A stretch of 5,093 nt of DNA from Spirochaetota bacterium (lineage in GTDB: Bacteria > Spirochaetota > Spirochaetia > Treponematales > UBA12059), in contig JAKLIU010000163.1 of the NCBI GenBank assembly GCA_022709445.1, forward strand, positions 1-5,093, written 5' to 3'. Below, piece after piece: positions 1-5,093 of this stretch (position 1 is its first letter; each line of letters opens with the position of its first letter). The notes beneath the pieces are model-generated. The model worked only from the letters and a program-made list of their open reading frames with translations. It did not search any database and was not told the DNA's origin. Both the position numbers and the translations under genes were made by a program.

Positions 1-2
1 GG

Positions 3-158
3 TCGGACCAGACCCCCGGCGCGCGCGCTGCCGCGCTGCTGAAACTCGCCGACCGGGTCGAATCGCATGGCGACGAGCTGGCCGCGCGGCTGGGCTGTCC
101 GGTGGTGCCACTGGTCGCATCCCGCGGCCAAGGCATCGAAGCGCTCAAGCGCGCGATT
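3..158 (+). CDS. feoB: FeoB G-domain fragment, apparently joined artificially to prfA
   Basis: This is an open frame of 52 codons without a start, continuing in frame into RF1. It contains LGCPVVPLVASRGQGIEAL (about bases 87-146), which closely matches, from memory, the part of the E. coli FeoB GTPase domain reading LGCPVIPLVSTRGRGIEAL. The preceding LKLADRVES corresponds to the LNMLDIAEK region of the same protein. The SRGQG stretch lies where the G5 guanine-contact loop is expected. FeoB is an inner-membrane ferrous iron transporter with an N-terminal G-protein domain. None of its other G motifs or membrane segments are present, so this piece alone has no predicted function. The fragment uses CAA, CAT, AAA, GCA and CCA codons that look less typical of the core genes, although the sample is tiny. 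The most likely explanation is a misjoined read or contig end. A native RF1 N-terminus should not look like FeoB. Confidence 0.72.
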
Positions 159-1217
<1,059 letters not shown>

Positions 1218-1233
1218 GGCGCCCGTACCGGAC

Positions 1234-2097
1234 ATGACGGCCAGGGAGGCGGTCGCGGAAGGCACGGGCGCCCTGGAGGCCGGCCGTCCGGGATCGCCCT
1301 TCCTGGACGCGACCATCCTGCTCGCCCACGCCATGGACATATCGAGGGACGCGCTCCTCGCCCGCCTGCCGGACGCCCTGGACGACGCGGTGCTGGGCCG
1401 CTATCGCGCCCTGGTAGCGCGGCGGCTGGCCGGGGAACCGGTGGCCTACATCACCGGCTGCCGCGAGTTCTGGGGCCTGCCCTTCCGGTCCGACCCGCGC
1501 GCCCTCATGCCCCGCCCGGAGACCGAGCACCTGGTGGAGACCGCGCTGTCCATGCTGCCACCTCCCCGGCAGGGCAAGCGCCTCCGCTGTCACGACGCGT
1601 TCGCCGGCTCCGGCTGCGTGGGCATCGCGCTGGCCTCCGAGCGTCCAGACATCGAGATGGCCCTCTCCGACGCCTCGGGACCGGCCCTGGAGCTCTGCGC
1701 GGAGAACGCCGCCGCCCTCCTGACGCCGGACCGCCCGGGCGGTTTCCCAGCGATGCTCCGCGGCGACATCCTGTCCGCGGCGAGCGCTCCCCTGGACGCG
1801 ATCGTCGCCAATCCTCCCTACGTTTCCAGCGCCCTCACCCGCGAGATCCTGGGCGCCGGTTCCCCCGAGCCGGCCGACGCGCTCGACGGCGGACCCGACG
1901 GGCTGGCTTTCTACGGTCCGCTGGCCGCCCAGGCCTTCAGTCTCCTGAACCCGGGCGGCTTCCTGGCCGTCGAGATCGGCGACGAGCAGGGTCCCGCGGT
2001 GGCCGCCATCCTGGAGGCGGCGGGCTTCAGCGACGCGAGGATCGTGCGGGACCTGGCCGGACTCGACCGCGTGGTCGCGGGGGTGAAGCGTGCCTGA
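1234..2097 (+). CDS. prmC: Release factor glutamine N5-methyltransferase PrmC (HemK)
   Basis: PrmC transfers a methyl group from S-adenosylmethionine to the side-chain amide of the glutamine in the GGQ motif of RF1 and RF2, in the cytoplasm. The 287-residue length is close to the 277 of E. coli PrmC. Visible landmarks are an N-terminal helical substrate-binding region (about 1-85) with GEPVAYITG at 67-75, PRPETE at 93-98, the SAM-binding loop DAFAGSGCVGIALA at 121-134, an acidic residue D145 after the second strand, and the diagnostic NPPY at 193-196 (bases 1810-1821), which holds the target glutamine. The usual SAM loop begins DLGTGSG; here AFA replaces LGT, a mild departure that keeps the GSG. 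The ATG at 1234 is chosen because it follows prfA by 16 bases and gives the family length. No strong Shine-Dalgarno is visible; a weak AAGG lies at 1216-1219. The gene sits directly after the gene for its substrate, a common bacterial arrangement, so co-transcription is likely. Confidence 0.96.
   Translation: MTAREAVAEGTGALEAGRPGSPFLDATILLAHAMDISRDALLARLPDALDDAVLGRYRALVARRLAGEPVAYITGCREFWGLPFRSDPRALMPRPETEHLVETALSMLPPPRQGKRLRCHDAFAGSGCVGIALASERPDIEMALSDASGPALELCAENAAALLTPDRPGGFPAMLRGDILSAASAPLDAIVANPPYVSSALTREILGAGSPEPADALDGGPDGLAFYGPLAAQAFSLLNPGGFLAVEIGDEQGPAVAAILEAAGFSDARIVRDLAGLDRVVAGVKRA
2080..2086 (+). promoter_or_regulatory. Probable ribosome binding site for rel
   Basis: A G-rich GGGGTGA-type stretch ends 3 bases before the GTG at 2090, inside the last codons of prmC. 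The spacing is short and the match to GGAGG is partial. With the 8-base gene overlap it supports the GTG start and suggests translational coupling between prmC and rel. This is a weak call in GC-rich sequence. Confidence 0.3.
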
Positions 2098-4147
2098 TCC
2101 CGGAACCCTGGACGATTTCCTGGTCGGCTACGCCGCCGCCGATTCCGCGCGCATCGCCCAGGCGCGCGCCTGGGCCGCGGTGCTGCACGAAGGTGGCCTC
2201 CGGGCCTCCGGCGAGCCCTCGGTGACGCACTGCGAGCGCGTGGCCGCCATCCTGGCCGGCATGGGGCTGGATGCCGACACGGTCATCGCGGGCCTCCTGC
2301 ACGACGCGCTGGAGGACGGCAGGGCCGACCGCGCGGCGGTGGCGTCCCGCTTCGGGGAGCGCTGCGCGGCGCTGGTGGAGGAGACCGCGCGCATGGCCTC
2401 GCTCAAGGCCAGGAACAAGTCGGACCAGGCGGCCGAGACCATACGCAAGATGCTCTTCGCCATGGCCCGCGACATACGCGCCATCGTCATCAAGCTGGCG
2501 GACAAGCTGGACAGCATGCGCACCCTGCGCTGGCTGCCCGAGGGCGAGCGCAAGCGCATAGCCGCCGAATGCGTCGACATATTCGCGCCGCTGGCCGACC
2601 GCCTGGGCATCAGCTGGCTCAAGGACGAGCTGGAGGACCTGTCGCTCAAGGAGATCAACCGCGAGGCCTTCGACCAGATCAAGCTCCTGGTCGCCGGCAA
2701 GAAGGGTGAGCGCCAGGCCTTCCTGGACCGGGCGAGCGCGGAACTGGTGGCCGCGGCTCGGGCCGAGGGCCTGGACGTGGAGACCAGCTTCCGGGCCAAG
2801 CACTTCTATTCCATCTACCAGAAGATGCGCAAGCGCGGCAAGGGATCGGACGAGCTCTTCGACCTGTCGGGCATACGGGTGCTCTGCGACGGGGAGAGCG
2901 AGTGCTACTCGGTGCTGGGCCTGGCGCACCGGCTGTGGAAACCCATCGACGGGCGCTTCAAGGACTACATCGCCATGCCCAAGTCCAACGGCTACCGCAG
3001 CCTGCACACCACCGTGATGGCCTGGGAGGGCAGGCTCCTGGAGATCCAGATCCGTACCCGAGAGATGCACCGCACGGCCGAATTCGGGATAGCGTCGCAC
3101 TGGCTGTACAAGAAGGGCTCGAGCCAGGACAGCGTGCGCGCGGAAGACCTGCCCCTGGTCAACAAGCTCAAGGACTGGAACGCCCTCCTGGAGTCCGGAG
3201 AGGATTTCCTGGCGGACATCAAGCGGGAGCTCCTGCGGGATTCCATCATCGTGTTCACGCCCAAGGGCGACGCCATCGAGCTGCCCGCCGGCGCGACCCC
3301 CCTGGATTTCGCCTACGCCATCCACAGCGACGTGGGCAACCGCTGCCTGTCCGCCAAGGCCGACGGGGCCATCATCCCCCTGAGCGCGGAGCTGCGGAAC
3401 ACCCAGGTGGTGGATATCCAGACGGGCGCAAACGCGCGGCCGAACGTGAACTGGCTCAAGGCGGTCAAGACGGGCAAGGCCCGTTCCAAGATACGCGCCT
3501 GGCTGGTGGGCGAGGGCCACGTGCTGGCCATAGACAAGAACGTGGTCGCCAGGCGCAGGGACGAGCGGGACGCCAAGCCGGAGGAACGCGAGCGCAAGGC
3601 CGCGGAAAAACCGCGGGTGGAGCTGGAGGTGCGCCACCCGGCGTCCGCTCCCCCGGCCGCCGGCGTCCTGGACTGGCGGCCTTACCGGACCGACGAGGCG
3701 ACCGACGCGACGCGCGCGGGGCTGACCATACGCGGGGCGGGCAACCTGATGGTTCGTTTCGCGGGCTGCTGCAAGCCGGCCGCGGGCGACCGCATCGTGG
3801 GTTACGTGTCCCGCGGCCGGGGCATCATCGTGCACCGGGAGTCCTGCCACAACCTGCCCGGCATCTCGGAGTTTTCAGAGCGCCGCGTGGACGTCAGCTG
3901 GGAGACCACGCCCGGCCTGGTTCGCCGCTACCGCGTCACGGCCAAGCGCTCCTTCGACCTGTTCTCCGAGATAGAGAACGCCGCCCGCAAACATTCCGGC
4001 AAGCTGGTGGAGGGCAAGCTGGAGGAGGGGCAGGAGGGGCTGTCGGGTACCTTCACCATGGCTTTCCCGGGGGCGGACGAGGCCCGCGTGGTCGAACGCA
4101 ACCTGCGCCAGGTCCCGAGCATAATCAAGATCCGCAGGATCGACTGA
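2090..4147 (+). CDS. rel: RelA/SpoT-family (p)ppGpp synthetase/hydrolase
   Basis: This is a long RSH enzyme of 685 residues that makes (p)ppGpp from ATP and GDP/GTP and probably hydrolyses it, at the ribosome or in the cytoplasm. Domains in order: HD hydrolase (about 25-180) with H47, H71-D72, E75-D76 and D138 in place, so the Mn ligands are kept; synthetase (about 230-335) with D258 in DLSGIRV, R289-F-K-D292 (the RXKD motif of bifunctional enzymes, not the EXDD of RelA) and E318 in LEIQIRT; TGS (about 386-447, FTPKGDAIELPAGATPLDFAY); Cys-rich zinc-type domain with C560-C561, H582 and C586; C-terminal ACT (about 605-685). Two oddities: the hydrolase motif usually written RLHNMRT reads KLDSMRT (139-145), and the usual helical domain between TGS and the Cys-rich domain is not recognisable, being replaced by a charged, Ala/Pro-rich linker. 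The GTG start overlaps prmC by 8 bases. It would be called rel, relA or spoT depending on convention. Bifunctionality is inferred from motifs. Confidence 0.95.
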   Translation: MPDPGTLDDFLVGYAAADSARIAQARAWAAVLHEGGLRASGEPSVTHCERVAAILAGMGLDADTVIAGLLHDALEDGRADRAAVASRFGERCAALVEETARMASLKARNKSDQAAETIRKMLFAMARDIRAIVIKLADKLDSMRTLRWLPEGERKRIAAECVDIFAPLADRLGISWLKDELEDLSLKEINREAFDQIKLLVAGKKGERQAFLDRASAELVAAARAEGLDVETSFRAKHFYSIYQKMRKRGKGSDELFDLSGIRVLCDGESECYSVLGLAHRLWKPIDGRFKDYIAMPKSNGYRSLHTTVMAWEGRLLEIQIRTREMHRTAEFGIASHWLYKKGSSQDSVRAEDLPLVNKLKDWNALLESGEDFLADIKRELLRDSIIVFTPKGDAIELPAGATPLDFAYAIHSDVGNRCLSAKADGAIIPLSAELRNTQVVDIQTGANARPNVNWLKAVKTGKARSKIRAWLVGEGHVLAIDKNVVARRRDERDAKPEERERKAAEKPRVELEVRHPASAPPAAGVLDWRPYRTDEATDATRAGLTIRGAGNLMVRFAGCCKPAAGDRIVGYVSRGRGIIVHRESCHNLPGISEFSERRVDVSWETTPGLVRRYRVTAKRSFDLFSEIENAARKHSGKLVEGKLEEGQEGLSGTFTMAFPGADEARVVERNLRQVPSIIKIRRID

Positions 4148-4166
4148 CCGGCGGTAACCAGCAAGG

Positions 4167-4266
4167 CAACCACGGAGATACGGAGGGCACGGAGAAGAAG
4201 GAAAGGAGTGAAGGCTTGACCTTCTTGACCTCGTCTTCCTCCCTGATCTCCGTGCCTCCGTGGTTG
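4167..4266. repeat. Large imperfect inverted repeat of CACGGAG units, possible bidirectional terminator
   Basis: Arms 4167-4194 and 4239-4266 can pair over 28 positions. I count 23 Watson-Crick pairs, 2 G-U and 3 mismatches, with the outer 11 pairs (4167-4177 with 4256-4266) perfect. Each arm holds three CACGGAG-like units (4171, 4179 and 4188 on the left; 4256, 4248 and 4239 on the right, complementary) with matching 8- and 9-base spacing. The 44-base loop contains a direct repeat of CTTGACC at 4215 and 4224. The element fills most of the 135-base gap (4148-4282) between convergent genes, so it could terminate both transcripts, but there is no T-tract typical of an intrinsic terminator. I recognise the CACGGAGA-CACGGAG style as a widespread intergenic repeat type in environmental bacteria; its function is unknown to me. 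I see nothing else in this gap. Confidence 0.85.
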
Positions 4267-4282
4267 GCTTTGCGAAATGTTT

Positions 4283-4966
4283 CTACCAGTATTTTAGAAG
4301 GTCCTCCCTGGATACGCGGTCCTGGCCGTCCCAAGGCGCGCACAGCACCTCCACGCCGCGCTCCCGCAGTTGTCGAGAAACCGCCAGAGCCTTTTCCTCG
4401 ACGCTCCTCGCGTACCGCATGTCGACCTTGGCCAGCTTCCCGTACTCGAGCAGCTTTTCCAGGTTCATGAACGGCACCCAATCGAACCTCAGGTAGCGCA
4501 GCGTGGCCATCATCCCGCCATCGGGGATGGTCTCGATGGGCGAATAGCCGACCGTGAGCCTCTCGAGCCCCGAAAGCTCCCGGAGCGGGTCCAGGCTGGT
4601 TACCTTCGTATGGTTGATGACGATCGATGTCGCCTGACCAAAGAGCTCGATGCCGTCGAGATTGCTGACGACCTCGCCGAAGATCGTTATCTCCCCGATG
4701 TCGTCCGGATCGAACGGAAGCGTTCCCCGCGCCTGTATCATCGAGCGCACGCTGCCGCTCCCATCGTCGTAGAGCCAGTAGTCGTGCATGCCCTTCTGGG
4801 GCGACGAGCCTACGTAGAGCGTCTTTTTCGTCACGACTGCCGGCTCGGAAACTGCGGCAGGCACGACCGGCGCGGAAACCGCTTCATCGGAGGCGACGGT
4901 CCCGGATGGAGCGCCGCACCCGATCGCGAGAACCAATACCGTCATGCTGAGCATGGCGCGCTTCAT
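4283..4966 (-). CDS. Predicted LRR-like lipoprotein, function unknown
   Basis: A 227-residue protein read from ATG at 4966. The N-terminus is a short lipoprotein signal: positively charged MKR, a hydrophobic stretch to residue 16, then LAIGC with C17 as the likely lipidated residue. Alanine at -3 is not the preferred lipobox residue but is tolerated. Residues 18-48 are Ala/Val/Pro/Ser-rich and probably a linker. Residues about 90-185 contain repeating strand-turn segments such as ITIFGEVVSNLDGIE, SIVINHTKVTSLDPL, LERLTVGYSPIETIP and LRYLRFDWVPFMNLEKL, resembling leucine-rich repeats of roughly 22 residues as in internalin-type proteins. The C-terminus (187-227) looks helical, then ends in LLKYW. 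A TTG at 4981 in frame would add five residues but would spoil the signal peptide, so ATG is preferred. No Shine-Dalgarno or promoter is visible upstream, and the upstream bases may be foreign. It converges on rel and its G+C looks lower. An extracytoplasmic, membrane-anchored binding role is inference only. Confidence 0.72.
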   Translation of the reverse strand: MKRAMLSMTVLVLAIGCGAPSGTVASDEAVSAPVVPAAVSEPAVVTKKTLYVGSSPQKGMHDYWLYDDGSGSVRSMIQARGTLPFDPDDIGEITIFGEVVSNLDGIELFGQATSIVINHTKVTSLDPLRELSGLERLTVGYSPIETIPDGGMMATLRYLRFDWVPFMNLEKLLEYGKLAKVDMRYARSVEEKALAVSRQLRERGVEVLCAPWDGQDRVSREDLLKYW

Positions 4967-5093
4967 GCCGCTGTTCGGCAAGGGCGAGACGCGCGTGCCG
5001 ATGCATCATTTCGTGGATGCGGCGCTGGTGCAGGACACACAGCGCCAGCGCGCCTTCCACAAGCGCGATTTCAGCGAAGTCCCGCCGCCCTTC
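4965..5093 (+). CDS. Unrecognised 3'-truncated reading frame at window end
   Basis: This is an open frame of 43 codons running off the window. It reads MPLFGKGETRVPMHH at the start, then a mixed charged stretch ending SEVPPPF. Third positions are mostly G or C and the composition looks like real protein, so it is probably part of a gene, but I recognise no family. The ATG at 4965 shares the bases CATG with the lipoprotein start codon on the other strand, leaving no room for a promoter or ribosome binding site for either gene. The frame also stays open further upstream through the antisense of the lipoprotein, so the ATG need not be its real start. The likeliest reading is an internal piece of a gene joined here by misassembly. 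A true divergent gene start is the alternative. Confidence 0.33.
   Translation, partial: MPLFGKGETRVPMHHFVDAALVQDTQRQRAFHKRDFSEVPPPF

Noticed and set aside
2027..3850. Long minus-strand open frame of about 600 codons opposite rel
   Set aside because: It is antisense to a clearly conserved RSH gene in GC-rich DNA, where the opposite strand is often stop-free. Its translation is His/Gly/Ala/Arg-rich with no recognisable domain.
4167..4266. Inverted repeat considered as a CRISPR array or insertion-sequence end
   Set aside because: The units are 7 bases with 1-2 base gaps, there are no spacers of uniform length, no transposase and no target-site duplication.
2902..4470. Plus-strand open frame of about 520 codons overlapping rel and running through the intergenic repeat
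   Set aside because: It is a second frame of rel with low-complexity Gly/Arg/Pro translation. Where it crosses the repeat it gives the familiar spurious peptide pattern, and it then reads antisense through the lipoprotein gene.

Overview
The window looks like a short contig from a high-GC bacterium. By eye, G+C is roughly two-thirds or more over bases 160-4147, with strong GC bias at third codon positions, and somewhat lower after 4283. The phylum cannot be fixed from the sequence. The intergenic inverted repeat is of a kind I associate with environmental lineages such as acidobacteria, planctomycetes and deltaproteobacteria, and the genes match no well-known model genome closely.

Layout. 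Bases 3-158 encode a stretch that resembles the end of the G domain of the ferrous-iron transporter FeoB, running in frame into peptide chain release factor 1. Three genes follow on the plus strand: prfA (RF1, lacking its first ~8 native residues), prmC (RF glutamine methyltransferase, after a 16-base gap) and a RelA/SpoT-family (p)ppGpp synthetase/hydrolase whose GTG start overlaps the end of prmC by 8 bases. A 135-base intergenic region (4148-4282) is mostly filled by a large imperfect inverted repeat built from CACGGAG-like units. On the minus strand, converging on rel, is a gene for a small predicted lipoprotein with leucine-rich-repeat-like segments. The last ~127 bases (4967-5093) carry a plus-strand coding-like frame that I do not recognise and that begins exactly at the lipoprotein start codon.

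How the genes fit together. RF1 releases finished proteins at UAA/UAG. PrmC methylates the glutamine of the RF1 GGQ motif, which RF1 needs for full activity. Rel makes and probably degrades the alarmone (p)ppGpp in response to ribosome and amino-acid status. The three form a compact translation-termination/stringent-response operon. Its promoter is not in the window.

Main points for a second look. Both ends look like foreign sequence of about one short-read length joined to a coherent core, which suggests an assembly chimera, not a new fusion protein. The Rel protein appears to lack a recognisable helical domain between TGS and the Cys-rich domain, and has substitutions in the otherwise conserved hydrolase motif RLHNMRT. 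The intergenic repeat is a well-formed potential hairpin. I see no convincing evidence of an undescribed biological system, and no tRNA, rRNA, CRISPR array, insertion sequence, attachment site or origin.
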